A stretch of 64,000 bases of DNA from Chersky-299 sp963749535 (lineage in GTDB: Bacteria; Actinomycetota; Thermoleophilia; RBG-16-64-13), in contig CAVVNF010000003.1 of assembly GCA_963749535.1 (NCBI GenBank), positions 1 through 64,000 of the forward strand. Reading direction: 5' to 3'. Positions 7,190 to 17,850 of this stretch are shown one piece after another. Both the position numbers and the translations under genes were made by a program. Within the stretch, counting starts at the first letter, position 1, and every line of letters starts with the position of its first letter. The notes beneath the pieces were generated by a model. That model ran no database searches, was not told the origin of the DNA, and worked only from the letters and a program-made list of their open reading frames with translations.

Positions 7190-8482
7190 CTATTTGCCCT
7201 TCCGTCTCGCAAACGCCGAGTGGCCGGGGTAGAACGCCGTCTTCCCCAGTTCCTCCTCGATCCGCAGCAACTGATTGTATTTCGCGGTGCGCTCGCTCCG
7301 GCAAGGGGCGCCGGTCTTGATCTGGCCTGCGTTCGTCGCCACCACCAGGTCGGCTATGGTGCTGTCCTCGGTCTCACCCGAGCGGTGACTCACTACCGCC
7401 GTATATCCCGCCCGATGGGCCATCGAGATGCAGTCCAAAGTCTCGCTCAAAGTGCCGATCTGGTTCAACTTGATGAGGATGCTGTTGGCGACGCCTCGCT
7501 CGATGCCCATTGCCAGGCGTTTGACGTTCGTCACGAACAGGTCGTCGCCCACCAACTGGATCTTGTTGCCCACCAGCTTGGTCAGCGCAGCCCAGCCGTC
7601 CCAGTCGTCCTCGGCCATGCCGTCCTCGATGCTCACGATGGGATAGCGCTTGCACAGATCGGCGTAGTAAGCCGCCATCTCCGCGGGCTTGAGGGTCCGG
7701 CCCTCTCCGGCCAGAACATAGACGCCTTGCTCTTCGTCGAAGAACTCGCTGGCTGCCGGATCCAGAGCCAGCGCGATATCCTCGCCCGGCTCGTAGCCCG
7801 CCTTGCGCACCGACTCCAGGATCACCTTGATTGCCTCTTCATTGCTCGTGAGGTTCGGGGCGAAACCACCCTCATCGCCCACTGCAGTGGACAGGCCCCG
7901 CTTCGCCAGCACTCCCTTCAGCGAGTGGTACACCTCCACGCTCATCCGCAGCGCGTCGGTGAAACTGCCCGCGCCCACCGGGACGCACATGAACTCCTGG
8001 AGATCGACGTTGTTGTCCGCGTGGCTGCCGCCGTTCAGGATGTTCATCATCGGTACGGGAACCACGTGCGCCGCCACTCCGCCCAGATATTGGTAGAGGG
8101 GCAGCTCTACCGCTTCGGAGGCGGCCCTGGCGACCGCGAGAGACGTACCGAGGATCGCGTTGGCTCCCAGGACCGCCTTGTTCGGGGTACCGTCGAGCCC
8201 GATCATGATCTCGTCCACTTCGCGCTGGTCGGTGGCGTCAACCCCCACGAGGGCATCCGAGATCGTTTCGTTGACGTTCCGGAGGGCCTTCAAGACGCCT
8301 TTGCCCCCGTAGGCCTGGCCCCCGTCCCTCAGCTCGACTGCCTCGAACTTACCGGTGGAAGCGCCAGACGGTACCGCGGCCCTCCCGCGTATCCCGCACG
8401 CAAGCTCTACCTCCACCTCAACGGTAGGATTGCCCCGGGAATCCAGTATCTGCCGCCCGTATACACCAAGGATCACGGTCAT
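7190..8482 (-). CDS. eno: Enolase
   Basis: This 430-residue protein has the full family length and converts 2-phosphoglycerate to phosphoenolpyruvate. Visible signatures are GRQILDSRGNPTVEVEV, VPSGASTGKFEAVELRD with the mobile loop, GDEGGFAPNL, the Mg2+ ligands in LALDPAASEF, VSIEDGMAEDDW and VGDDLFVTN, the catalytic Lys in ILIKLNQIGTL, and SHRSGETEDSTIADLVVA. The start overlaps the stop of mazG by the four bases ATGA, so the two are translationally coupled. No anomalies. Confidence 0.97.
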   Translation of the reverse strand: MTVILGVYGRQILDSRGNPTVEVEVELACGIRGRAAVPSGASTGKFEAVELRDGGQAYGGKGVLKALRNVNETISDALVGVDATDQREVDEIMIGLDGTPNKAVLGANAILGTSLAVARAASEAVELPLYQYLGGVAAHVVPVPMMNILNGGSHADNNVDLQEFMCVPVGAGSFTDALRMSVEVYHSLKGVLAKRGLSTAVGDEGGFAPNLTSNEEAIKVILESVRKAGYEPGEDIALALDPAASEFFDEEQGVYVLAGEGRTLKPAEMAAYYADLCKRYPIVSIEDGMAEDDWDGWAALTKLVGNKIQLVGDDLFVTNVKRLAMGIERGVANSILIKLNQIGTLSETLDCISMAHRAGYTAVVSHRSGETEDSTIADLVVATNAGQIKTGAPCRSERTAKYNQLLRIEEELGKTAFYPGHSAFARRKGK

Positions 8483-9801
8483 GACTCTCCACCTTCCTTT
8501 TCCGGTCGCCGCTCCACCGAAGGCTCGGCCTCCCCTAAGGCTAGCTGTCCTTTGGCGCGCTGGTAATACGACTCTTGTTGCTCTAAGGCGAGCTCCTCGA
8601 ACACCCGCCCGTCATTGCCGGCCGTACGTGCTGCCTCTTCCACCCTCGCCCGGAACCGAAGAGAAGCCTCTCGCAGGGCAAGCTCCGGATCCACCTTCAG
8701 TTTGCGGGCCAGGTTGACCACCGCGAACATGAGGTCGCCAAGCTCGGCAACCACGCGTCCGGGATCGGACCCGGGCTCTAGCTCCGCCTCCAGCTCACCG
8801 ATCTCCTCGCGGAGCTTGGCGATCACCTCGACCGGGCGGTCCCAGTCGAAGCCAACGGCGGCCGCCCTTTGCTGAAGCTTCTGCGCTAGCAAGGTAGCCG
8901 GGAAGGAGTAGGGCACTTCGTGGAAGATCCCCTCCCTCCCCTCAGACTCCCGTTTGACGGCATCCCAGGTCTTGCGGACGTCCTCGGGAGTGTCGGCGCG
9001 GGCTTCAGCAAAGATGTGCGGGTGCCGCCGCACCAGCTTCGTGCAAATGCCCTCTGCCACCTCGCCCAGATCATACCAACCGTGCTGTTCGGCCACGCAG
9101 GCCAGGAAGTAGACCTGGAACAGCAGGTCCCCCAGCTCCCCGCGCACCTTGTCCTGCTTGTCGGGGCCGCTGGAGCGAACAGTGTCCACCAGCTCGTAGG
9201 TCTCCTCGAGCGTGTACGCCACGATGTCTTCCTGGGTCTGCTTGCGGTCCCAGGGACACTCGCGCCGAAGGAGCCCGGTGAGCTCGTACAGACTCCACAG
9301 CTCGTGGACCACAGCTTCCCGGTGGAGATCCAGACCGTCGGGAACCAGCCGCACCTCGAGACCGGCCTCGTTTGCGTCGCTCGCCAGCCGAAGTGCCTCT
9401 CGGGCCCGTTCGGCGGTGAACACCACGATGGTCGTCTCAGGGACGACGGGTTCGATCCCGCTCTCGCGGCCGCGACAGATCGTCGCAAGGACACATTCGC
9501 CCGCCTCCGTCCCGGTGAGACTCGACCAGCGTTGCGGTTCGACAGGACCCGAGCGACCCTTCCCGCCTCCACCAACCAGTGCGCGCAGCCGTGTTTCCAG
9601 CTCTGGGGGCACGTCCCAGAAGCGGACGGCGGAACCGCCGGCGGAGTTGAAGCCTGGGTCGGGAGCGGCGCTGGAGTCGGGGGCGGCCAGCCCATCGTGG
9701 GCCTCGAAGGCGCGAAGCACTTGTGAAGGCAGATCCGGCGCGCCTACCTGGCCGGCGTAAGCGAGGACAAGAGACCAGCCGTCGACGTTGATGTCGGCCA
9801 C
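8479..9801 (-). CDS. mazG: Nucleoside triphosphate pyrophosphohydrolase MazG
   Basis: Two MazG domains are visible in the C-terminal half. The first runs CPWDRKQTQEDIVAYTLEE through KVRGELGDLLFQVYF, and the second has KLREEIGELEAELE and VAELGDLMFAVVNLARKL, with the EExxE and ExxD metal-binding patterns. MazG hydrolyses non-canonical or excess NTPs to NMP and pyrophosphate. GTG at 9801 is taken as start because the longer frame would overlap the parvulin gene. The roughly 190 N-terminal residues are not recognised; related proteins often carry a methylase-like domain there. Couples to eno by an ATGA overlap. Confidence 0.88.
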   Translation of the reverse strand: MADINVDGWSLVLAYAGQVGAPDLPSQVLRAFEAHDGLAAPDSSAAPDPGFNSAGGSAVRFWDVPPELETRLRALVGGGGKGRSGPVEPQRWSSLTGTEAGECVLATICRGRESGIEPVVPETTIVVFTAERAREALRLASDANEAGLEVRLVPDGLDLHREAVVHELWSLYELTGLLRRECPWDRKQTQEDIVAYTLEETYELVDTVRSSGPDKQDKVRGELGDLLFQVYFLACVAEQHGWYDLGEVAEGICTKLVRRHPHIFAEARADTPEDVRKTWDAVKRESEGREGIFHEVPYSFPATLLAQKLQQRAAAVGFDWDRPVEVIAKLREEIGELEAELEPGSDPGRVVAELGDLMFAVVNLARKLKVDPELALREASLRFRARVEEAARTAGNDGRVFEELALEQQESYYQRAKGQLALGEAEPSVERRPEKEGGES

Positions 9802-9820
9802 CGCCGGTCGCCCTCGCCGG

Positions 9821-10993
9821 CTACTGGCCGGAAGTGGTCTGGGAGCCTGAGGAGCCCTCTGAGCTGGAAGTGCTCTGAGAACTGGAGCTCGTGCTGGAGC
9901 CGTCGCCGGGAACGGTGGTTGCAGTCGCAGGCGCGCTGGTGCCCGTCGACAAACCCATGATGGTCGTCGTGGTGGTCGCGGCCGGCTGTAGTCCGGCCCG
10001 GTACGAGACCCCAAGCTCAGATTCTGCTTTGCTCAACCAGCTTGCCCACGCTTGGGCCTGCAACTGGCTCAGGAGGCTGGCCTTGACCGATTCTTTCGCC
10101 TCGTCGTAGGAAAGTTGCGTCTGAGGGGTGATCTCGGTCACCTGGATGATGTGATATCCATCTTCCGTCTTGATCGGCTGGGAGAGATCCCCTTTGTTCA
10201 AGCTGAACACGGCCTGTTCCAAGGCCGGGACCAACTGGCCCCTCGGGACCGAACCCAGACTTCCCCCCGAGTCTTTGGTGCTGGCGTCATCCGAGTATTT
10301 GCTGGCTTCGGTGGCGAAATCAGCGCCGTTCAGGATCTCGCTGCGCACCTTCTCTGCTTCCGACTTCGCCGCATCCCAGTCGGCGGCTGTGGGCGTTGCG
10401 GTAGCCGCGCCGTTCACGCCTGGCTGCACCGGGGCGATGAGGATGTCGCGCACCGTCCGGCTCTCCGGCTGCACGTAGTCCGCCTTGTGGGCATCGTAGT
10501 ACGACTGCGCCTCCTCCTCTGTCACCGTGATGTTCGTGAAGACCAGTGCCTGCATCTTCGAGAAGAGCAACTGATCGTGGATGTTCTGAGTCAGCTGAGC
10601 AAGCGTGAGCTTCTGAGCCTGCAGCGCCGCGTCGAACTTGGCTTCGTCGCCCTGGAACATCCGCTCGATGGTGTCGAGCTGAGCGGTGACCTCGGCGTCA
10701 GTGACGGTGACGCCAGAGCTGGGAGCCTTCTGCTTGAGCACCTCCATCATCACCAGGTACTCGGTGACGCCCTGCTGGAAGCTCTTCCACTCTTTAGGCT
10801 GCTTGCTCTTGTCCGGCGCCTTGCCGGCGTCGACGAACGCAGTCTGTTGCTTGTTGAACTGGTCTTGTGTGATGAGAAAGGTACCGACCTTCGCGACCGC
10901 ACCCTTGGGAAGTCCTCCTCCGCACCCCACCGCGACCACGGCCAGCAGGACCAGCACGACGGCAAAGCCGAGGGCCAAAAACTTCCTGGTCAA
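9821..10993 (-). CDS. Parvulin-type peptidyl-prolyl isomerase lipoprotein (SurA/PrsA-like)
   Basis: A lipoprotein signal (FAVVLVLLAVVAVGCGGG) places the protein on the outer face of the membrane. A SurA-N-like chaperone region follows (ITQDQFNKQQTAF, FQQGVTEYLVMMEVL), then a parvulin domain with RTVRDILIAPV, DFATEASKYSDDASTKDSG, GGSLGSVPRGQLVPALEQAVF and DGYHIIQVTEI. It should assist folding of secreted proteins by prolyl cis-trans isomerisation. The C-terminal 60 residues are a Ser/Thr/Gly linker of low complexity. It sits between mfd and mazG, as in related actinobacterial clusters. Confidence 0.85.
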   Translation of the reverse strand: MTRKFLALGFAVVLVLLAVVAVGCGGGLPKGAVAKVGTFLITQDQFNKQQTAFVDAGKAPDKSKQPKEWKSFQQGVTEYLVMMEVLKQKAPSSGVTVTDAEVTAQLDTIERMFQGDEAKFDAALQAQKLTLAQLTQNIHDQLLFSKMQALVFTNITVTEEEAQSYYDAHKADYVQPESRTVRDILIAPVQPGVNGAATATPTAADWDAAKSEAEKVRSEILNGADFATEASKYSDDASTKDSGGSLGSVPRGQLVPALEQAVFSLNKGDLSQPIKTEDGYHIIQVTEITPQTQLSYDEAKESVKASLLSQLQAQAWASWLSKAESELGVSYRAGLQPAATTTTTIMGLSTGTSAPATATTVPGDGSSTSSSSQSTSSSEGSSGSQTTSGQ

Positions 10994-11031
10994 CCCGATC
11001 CTCTCTCGCGTGATACCGGCCGCCCTGCAGC

Positions 11032-14000
11032 CTACGAGGCATCTGCCGGACTCAGAAGCCCGAGTATATCATCAAGCACTTGGGCCACTACCTGACGGAG
11101 ACCCCGCTCGTCACTGCGAAAACCGAGGGTGAGTTGTCCCTGCACGGGCGCGTACACGTAGCGCCGGTCGCGCTCGCGCAGCCGCTCGCGCGAGCCGCTG
11201 GGAAGTGCCACACCGCTGATGGCCAGCCGGTGCTGGCGCACGATCAACGAGTCCGCCCCAAGGCGCTGCAACGTGGCCCGCACTTCGCCCAGGAAGATGA
11301 GATTGTCCACCGGCTCCGGGATCTCGCCGAAGCGGTCCTGCAGCTCGGCGCGGAGATCGCCCAGCTCTTCCGCGCTCCCCGCCGAAGCGATCCGCCGGTG
11401 CAGGTCCACCCTCGCGGCCTCGTAGCCGATGAAACTGGCCGGCACGTGCGCGTCGATGCCGATCTCCACCCGCGGCACCTTTTCGTGCTTGAGCTCCGTG
11501 CTCTGCAGCAGCGCCACCTGCCTCGTTCAGCATGGAGAGGTACATCTCGAACCCCACCGCCGCTATCTGTCCCGACTGCTCCTCCCCCAGCAGTTCGCCG
11601 GCTCCGCGGATCTCCAGGTCGCGCATGGCGATCTTGAAGCCCGAGCCCAGCTCGGTGTAGTCGGCCAGGGTGGAAAGCCGGGCCACCGCTTCCTCGCGTG
11701 AGCACCGCTTCGTCCGGATGGAAGAGGAACGCGTGCGCCACCCGAGCCGAGCGCCCGATGCGTCCGCGGATCTGGTAGAGCTGCGCCAGCCCCAGGAGGT
11801 CCGCCCGCTCCACGATGAGAGTGTTGGCGTTCGGGATGTCCAGTCCGCTCTCGATGATGGTGGTGGTCACCAGCACGTCGGCGTCGCCGCGCAAGAATTC
11901 CAGCATCACCTTCTCCAGCTCCTGCTCGGCCATCTGCCCGTGAGCGATCGCCGAGCCGCGCCTTGGGCAACAGTTCCCGCAGCCGGAGCGGCCGCCTTGT
12001 CGATGGTCTCCACCCGGTTGTGCAGGTAGAAGACCTGCCCGCCTCGATCCACCTCCCGCGCGATGGCCCGCTGCACCATGCCGTCGTCGTAGAGGCCCAC
12101 GTAGGTCTGGATGGGGTGCCGGTCCCGCGGCGGGGTCTCGATCACGGTGATGTCCCGCACGCCGGACAGCGACATCTGCAGCGTGCGCGGGATGGGCGTG
12201 GCGGTGAGCGTCGAGCACGTCCACCTCGAGCTTGAGCCTGCGCAGCGCCTCCTTCTGCGACCACGCCGAACCGCTGCTCCTCGTCCACGATCACCAGCCC
12301 CAGGTCCTTCGGCTTCACGTCCTGCGACAGCAGCCGGTGCGTGCCGATGAGCACGTCCACTCTTCCCTTCCGCAAAATCTTGCAGGATGCCGTTTTTGCT
12401 CCGCCGGCGGACCGGAAGCGGGAGAGCATCTCGACCTTCACCGGGAAATCGGCGAAACGCTCGCGGAAAGTGCCGTAGTGCTGCTGGGCCAGGATGGTGG
12501 TCGGGACCAGCACCATCACCTGCTTGCTGTCCAGCGTGGCCTTGAAGGCCGCCCGCAGCGCCACCTCGGTCTTGCCGTAGCCCACGTCGCCGCACACCAG
12601 CCGGTCCATCGGATGCGCCGGACTCCATGTCGTCCTTGACGGCGTCGATGGCCCGCTGCTGGTCCTCGGTCTCGTCGTAGGGGAAGGCCCGCTCGAAGCG
12701 CACCTGCCATTCGCCGTCCTCGGAGAAGCTGTAGCCCTGCGTGGCCTGACGCAGCGCATAGAGATGCAGCAGCTCGCCGGCCACCTCGCGCGCGGCCTTG
12801 CGGGCCCGGCTCTTGACGTTCTCCCAGCGCCTGCCGCCCAACTTGGAGAGAGCCGGGCGCCGCCCGCGCCGCGCCCACGTAGCGCATGACCTTCGCGATC
12901 TGGTCGTGCGGAACGTAGAGCATGTCCGCGTCGCGATAGGCGATGTCGAGGTAGTCGCGGGTGACTCCGGCCACGGTCTTGGTGGAGATGCCCTCGAACC
13001 TGCCCATGCCGTGGTCTTCGTGCACCACGTAGTCGCCCTTGCGCAGATCGCGGAAGCTGGAGAGCTCCGACCCCCGCTAGAGGCCGTCTCTCCACCACGC
13101 CCTTGTGCCGGCGCGGGAAGATCTGGGCTGTCGAGTAAGCAAGGCGAGCTTGAGATCCGGCAGGACGAAGTGGCGCCGGTGCGGCGCCGTCAAGAAGGTG
13201 ACCCCGGCATCGAGGCCCGGACGTCCGCCGGACCGCCACCGGTGCCCGGCGACCCGGCGCAGGATGTAGCCGGCCCTCTCCGCCTCCGCCCGCTGCTCGA
13301 ATGCGATGACCACGCGGTAGCCGTCACCGGCCAGCCGCCGATGCGCACGCCTCGGCCTCGGGAAGGCTGGTGACGGCCAGCTCGCCGCTGGTGGCCCGGA
13401 TGCTGAGAGGCGGTTCTGCGCCCGCAGCCAGGCTAAGCGAGCTCAGGGTGAGGCTGGGAAACGCGCTCAGCCTCTCTTTCACGTCCGACCACGAGGTGTA
13501 GCCGCCCCGGCCGGCCTCGTCGCCGAGGACATCGACCAGGTCCGCTTGAAAAGCCTCCACTCGAGAACGCGCCCGCAACGGATCGGTCCGGATGACCCTC
13601 GTGCCCGCCGGCAACAGACTCAGGATGCCTACCGGGGTTGCGGCGTCGCTCCTCCGCGGCCGCGTAAACGACCACCCTCTCCACAGGCCCCAGAGAGCGC
13701 TGCGAGTACACGGAGAAGCTGCGCAGGCTCTCCACTTCGTCGCCCCAGAATTCCACCCGAACGGGATACCGCTCCGTGGCAGGGAAGATGTCGATGAGGC
13801 CGCCGCGTACGGAGAACTCTCCCGCGTCCTCAACCTGGTCCACCCTTGCGTAGCCCAGACCGGCCAAAGCCGTATCAGGCCTTCGAACTCCCGGTCTTCC
13901 CCCACTTTGATGACGATCGGATCGGCGGCCGGCGGCACCACGTCTTCCAAAAGAGTGGTCGCCTCCAGCACGAGCACCGGATTTCCCGATGCGTTCGGAC

Positions 14001-14374
14001 CGGCGCCGCCGCCCGGGCCGGAGTCACCGCCCACAGCCCGCACTAAGGCTGCAGAGCGCTCTTGCCCGCCGGCCCGCGACACGGGGCTTCACCTCGCCCT
14101 CCGAGCCGTACCACACGCCGCGCGGCGGCAGGTACAGCACCGGCCTGGCGGGAGAGAACAGCGACAGCTCCCGCTCCATCTCCTCGGCCTGCTCCTGGAT
14201 GGCGGCCACGACCAGAGTCACGCCCTGGTTCCATGGAGGCCGCGCGAGGAAGCCGGCGCTCAGGAAAGGGTGCAGAAATGTAGGCGCCGCCAGCTCGACG
14301 TTCTGCCGCGCACTTTCCCCAAGGGCCTGTTCAAAAGGGGGATAGCCGCGGAGAAAGTCGGTCAGTCGCGGCAT
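11032..14374 (-). pseudogene. mfd: Transcription-repair coupling factor Mfd, about ten frameshifts
   Basis: The pieces in order give a complete Mfd. They are an N-terminal UvrB-like part (MPRLTDFLRGYPPFEQAL; LIDIFPATERYPVRVEFWGD), the RNA-polymerase-interacting domain (GDYVVHEDHGMGRFEGI; RDYLDIAYRDADMLYVPHDQ), the translocase with MDRLVCGDVGYGKTEVALRA (Walker A), LVIVDEEQRFG, PRTLQMSLSGVRDITVIETP, TIIESGLDIPNANTLIVERAD and QIRGRIGRS, and the C-terminal domain to 11035. Frames change at ten or more places. Where I checked base by base (near 12210 and 11526) one extra base restores the frame, so the gene is probably alive and the sequence faulty. The start overlaps the pth stop. Confidence 0.85.
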
Positions 14375-14928
14375 GGAGCCTCACCGCGCGAGGCCAGCCA
14401 CTCCTCCGCGAGGTCGGCGGCGCGTCCGATCATGAGAAGGATCTCCTCGCGAGGCTCGCCGAACGGCTCGAGCACGTAGTCTGCAAGCGGCCGCCGTGAC
14501 GACGCAGGCCGGCCCACGCCTATCCTGAGCCGCCAGAAGTCGCGGCTGCGCAGCGTATGCTCGATGCTCCGCAGGCCGTTGTGCCCGCCGAGCCCGCCGC
14601 TTTCCTTGAGCCGGACGTCACCGAAGGCCAGCTCCACCTCATCATGCATGACAAGGGTGCGGTCGACCGGCACCTTGTACCAGTGAGCGGCTTCGCCGAC
14701 CGCCTCACCCGACAGGTTCATGAAGGTCATGGGCAGTAGCAGCACGACCTTCCGGCCGTCGATCGTCCTCTCCCCCGTCAGACCGTGGAAACGCGACCGC
14801 AAGGAAGGGAAACCATGACGGCGTCTGAGCTCCTCGCCGACCATGAAGCCGACGTTATGGCGATCGTACTGGTACTCGGGCCCAGGATTGCCCAGAGCGA
14901 CGATGAGAAACGTATGATCCACCGACAC
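14362..14928 (-). CDS. pth: Peptidyl-tRNA hydrolase
   Basis: This 188-residue protein is the usual length. It recycles peptidyl-tRNA by cleaving the ester bond. Signatures are LIVALGNPGPEYQYDRHNVGF with the catalytic His, LLLPMTFMNLSGEAVG with the Asn, and VMHDEVELAFGDVRLKESGG with the catalytic Asp, followed by GGHNGLRSIEHTL and RLRIGVGRP. It lies 51 bases downstream of rplY, the common rplY-pth pairing, and overlaps the start of mfd by 13 bases. Confidence 0.95.
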   Translation of the reverse strand: MSVDHTFLIVALGNPGPEYQYDRHNVGFMVGEELRRRHGFPSLRSRFHGLTGERTIDGRKVVLLLPMTFMNLSGEAVGEAAHWYKVPVDRTLVMHDEVELAFGDVRLKESGGLGGHNGLRSIEHTLRSRDFWRLRIGVGRPASSRRPLADYVLEPFGEPREEILLMIGRAADLAEEWLASRGEAPCRD

Positions 14929-14979
14929 CGGTTCACCACCCTGCGGGTCGCGTTACCGGCAGCGAGTGCGGGCGAGAAG

Positions 14980-15655
14980 CTATTCCTCGCTCTTCGCGCC
15001 GCCAATGACCTCAGGCTCGGTCGGTTCTTCGACACCCTCAGGTGCCGCCACTTCGACCTCTACCCGCGGCGCCAAGACCGCAGCGATAACCGTCTCCGGA
15101 TCGTCAAGGATGACCACCCCAACCGGCGGCACCAGATCTCCCACTTTCACATGGTGCCCGATGGCCAGACCCTCCACGCTCACCGTTAGCGACTCGGGCA
15201 CGTTGTTCGGGAGCGCGCGGACGTGGACCTCGCGATTCTCCCAGTCCAGCATCCCGCCTTCGGAGAGACCTGCCGGGGTTCCCGTCAAGTCGATAGCCAC
15301 CGCGGCCTCGATCTCGATAGCAAGGTCGACTTCGTGCAGGTCGACGTGGACAACGCTGCGCCGCGTGGGGTGGAACTGGATCTCTTTGACCACTGCGTAC
15401 AGGGGCGGCCCCTTCGCCTTGCTGGAGCCCTTCCGCCCCTTCGTCTCAGAGTCTGAGATCGAGCTCCAAGACCACGTTGTGGCCATGGCCGAACGCAGTC
15501 CTGAAATCATCCAGGGCGATGAGAAGAGGCGTGGCTTCGTGGCCTTTGCCGTACACGACGGCGGGCACTTGTCCCGCGGCGCGATATCTCCGGCTCGGCC
15601 CATTACCGGTCTCTTCGCGCGTCCGGACGGCTAGTTTGATGGTATCCATGCTCAT
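14980..15655 (-). CDS. rplY: Ribosomal protein bL25 (general stress protein Ctc type), one frameshift
   Basis: The N-terminal 5S-rRNA-binding domain is in one frame (RTREETGNGPSRRYRAAGQV, PAVVYGKGHEATPL). After about 15455 the match continues in another frame as YAVVKEIQFHPTRRSVVHVD and the C-terminal beta domain (NREVHVRALPNNVPESLTVS), ending with an acidic tail at 14980. Removing one base in the run near 15450 joins them as ELDLDSETKGRKG. The long form with a C-terminal CTC domain is about 220 residues, as here. Probably a live gene with a sequence error. Confidence 0.88.
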
Positions 15656-15735
15656 CTCCTCAAGGTCACGATATGCGGCGCCGACGCCCGCAAGGTCATC
15701 GCTTGTGCTCCCGCGTACTCACGCCCGTCACGCCG

Positions 15736-16731
15736 CTAGAACAGCTGGTTGTCTCCCTGGAAGAGCGCGCTCACGGACGCATCGGTGAACACGTTCTGAA
15801 TGGTATCCGCCAGGATTCCGGCCGTGGATAGTACCACAATCTTCGAGGTGTCGGCGCTTTGATCCAGCGGAATGGTGTCGCTCACCACCAATTGTTTGAG
15901 CGGCGACGACGCAATCCGCTCATACGCGGGGCCCGAAAGCACCGGGTGGGTACACGCCGCGTACACATCTTTCGCGCCCTTCTCGATGAGGGCGTCAACC
16001 CCATTCACCAAGGTGCCGGCGGTGTCGATGATGTCGTCCACGATGATGGCGGTCTTCCCGGCGACATCCCCGATGACGTGCATGATCCGGGAGACATTGT
16101 GGTCGGGGCGGAGCTTGGTGAGCACGGCCACCGAGCATTCGAGCCGGTCGGCCACTCGTTTGGCGGTCTTAAGTCCACCCGCATCCGGCGAGACGATCAC
16201 GAGGTCGTGAAGGTCTTTGAGCCGGAAATAGTCGGCGATCATGGCAAGAGCCGTCATGTGGTCCACGGGAACCCCGAAGAAGCCCTGCAACTGCCCGGCG
16301 TGTAGGTCCATCGTGAGCACGCGGTCTGCCCCCGCCGCCTCGATGATGTCGGCGACCAAGCGGGCGGTGATCGGCTCGCGCGGGCAGCTCTTCTTGTCTT
16401 GGCGGGAATAGCCCATCCAGGGCATGACGGCGGTGACCCTATGGGCGGACGCCAGCTTAGCCGCCTGGATCATGATGAGGAGTTCCATGAGGTTCTCGTT
16501 GACGGGCCGGCACGTGGGTTGCACGATGAAGACGTCCGCCCCGCGGATGCTCTCCTCGTATTTCACGTAGATCTCGCCGTCGGAGAAAGTCTTGATCAAT
16601 ACTCGGCCCAACTCGATCCCCAGTTTCTCGGCGATCTTGTGGCCGAGCTCGGGGTTGCCCCGGCCCGAGAACAACATCAGCGAACGGTCAGGGGTTATCC
16701 GCGTGCAGCTCCGCGGCTCCCAATCTCCCAT
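15736..16731 (-). CDS. prs: Ribose-phosphate pyrophosphokinase
   Basis: Makes PRPP from ribose 5-phosphate and ATP for nucleotide, His and Trp synthesis. At 331 residues it is full length. Signatures include FSGRGNPELGHKIAEKLG, FSDGEIYVKYEESIRG, PWMGYSRQDKKSCPREPI, the metal-binding DLHAGQLQGFF, VSPDAGGLKTA and the PRPP loop AIIVDDIIDTAGTLVNG. A 14-base gap from the corrected end of glmU indicates an operon. The first 17 residues precede the conserved start and the initiation codon may be internal. Confidence 0.95.
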   Translation of the reverse strand: MGDWEPRSCTRITPDRSLMLFSGRGNPELGHKIAEKLGIELGRVLIKTFSDGEIYVKYEESIRGADVFIVQPTCRPVNENLMELLIMIQAAKLASAHRVTAVMPWMGYSRQDKKSCPREPITARLVADIIEAAGADRVLTMDLHAGQLQGFFGVPVDHMTALAMIADYFRLKDLHDLVIVSPDAGGLKTAKRVADRLECSVAVLTKLRPDHNVSRIMHVIGDVAGKTAIIVDDIIDTAGTLVNGVDALIEKGAKDVYAACTHPVLSGPAYERIASSPLKQLVVSDTIPLDQSADTSKIVVLSTAGILADTIQNVFTDASVSALFQGDNQLF

Positions 16732-16745
16732 GCCCAGCCCCTCCT

Positions 16746-17815
16746 AAGTCCGGTCTCCACGTTGTAAGGTATCACCGATGGCGCCCGGCTGTGCGTCATT
16801 TTTGGCGCCGATGAGCCGGGTGAAGGGCTCGATGGCCTCCCCGTCTGGCACCACGACAGACTCCGCAAAGACGTGCGGAAGCCTGCAGCCGCCTCCCCAC
16901 CCGGGTGTCGATCAACGTCGAGCAGGGTCCCACTTCGCTCCCGGCCTTCACCGCGGTACCGCCGCGCAACGAGGTGAAGGGGTGGATCAGAACATCCGGA
17001 TTGAGGATAACCGTGGACTCGATGGTCGTGGAGGCCGGATCGATCAACGTAACCCCGGCGATCATCCATTCTTCCTTGATGCGTTCGCCCAAGATCCGCT
17101 CGGCATCGGCGAGCTCTACCCGGGAGTTGACGCCCAAGACCAGACGAGGATCGGCGATGATCGAGGCCTGCACCCGAGCGCCCGCCGCGCGAAGCGACTC
17201 GATCACATCCGTCAGGTAGAGCTCTCCCTGGTCGTTCTCCATGCTGGTCTGCCGCAGCAACTCGAACGATTCCGGGGCCGGCAGCACGTACATGCCCGTG
17301 TTGACCTCGCAGATGGCAAGCTCTTCGGCCGACGCGTCGCGGTGCTCCACGATCCGCAGCACCTGACCGTCCGCATCCCGGACGACGCGCCCATAACCCG
17401 TGGGATCGTCGAGGACCATCGTGAGCACGGTGGCCGCGGCCCCAGACGCTGCGTGCGCCCGCGCCAGAGCTTCAAGCGCCGCGCCGGTGATCAGCGGCGT
17501 GTCTCCGGGCAGCACGAGCATCGCTCCTTCCGGGATCTGGCCGGAGGCGGAGAGCACTGCGTGCCCGGTGCCCAACTGCTGAGCCTGCAAGGCGACTTCT
17601 ACCCCACTCGGCAGCAGCGGCAGGACCTGCTCGTGACCGTGACCGAGCACGACCACAGTGTGTTCGGCACCCACGGCCGAGGCCGCGGAGAGCACGTGTA
17701 GAACCATGGGAAGGCCACAGACGGGGTGCAAGACCTTAGGAAGATCCGACTTCATGCGCTTACCCTGACCGGCGGCCAGGATCACAACGCTCGCGATGTC
17801 AGGACGAGGTTCCAG
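16746..17815 (-). CDS. glmU: GlmU-type UDP-GlcNAc pyrophosphorylase with shortened C-terminal domain, one frameshift
   Basis: The N-terminal uridylyltransferase domain is complete: SVVILAAGQGKRMKSDLPKV, GTGHAVLSASGQIPEG, LVLPGDTPLITGA, VNTGMYVLPAP and YLTDVIESLRAAG. A left-handed beta-helix begins (GVTLIDPASTTIESTVIL) but ends early. After removing one G near 16895 the frame reads RVGGGCRLPHVFAESVVVP and stops at 16746, just before prs. That is about 355 residues rather than the usual 450 or so, so most of the acetyltransferase domain is absent. The start is uncertain: a CTG at 17815 has GGAG at ideal spacing, and a GTG lies further in. The longer frame would overlap tRNA-Gln. Confidence 0.82.
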
Positions 17816-17850
17816 AACACACTCCGGCGGGTTCTCAGAGAAAGGAAAAG

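Noticed and set aside
6902..8566. 554-codon open frame on the plus strand
   Set aside because: It lies wholly antisense to eno and ftsB, whose motifs are certain. Such long shadow frames are expected in GC-rich genes; its translation shows no family features.
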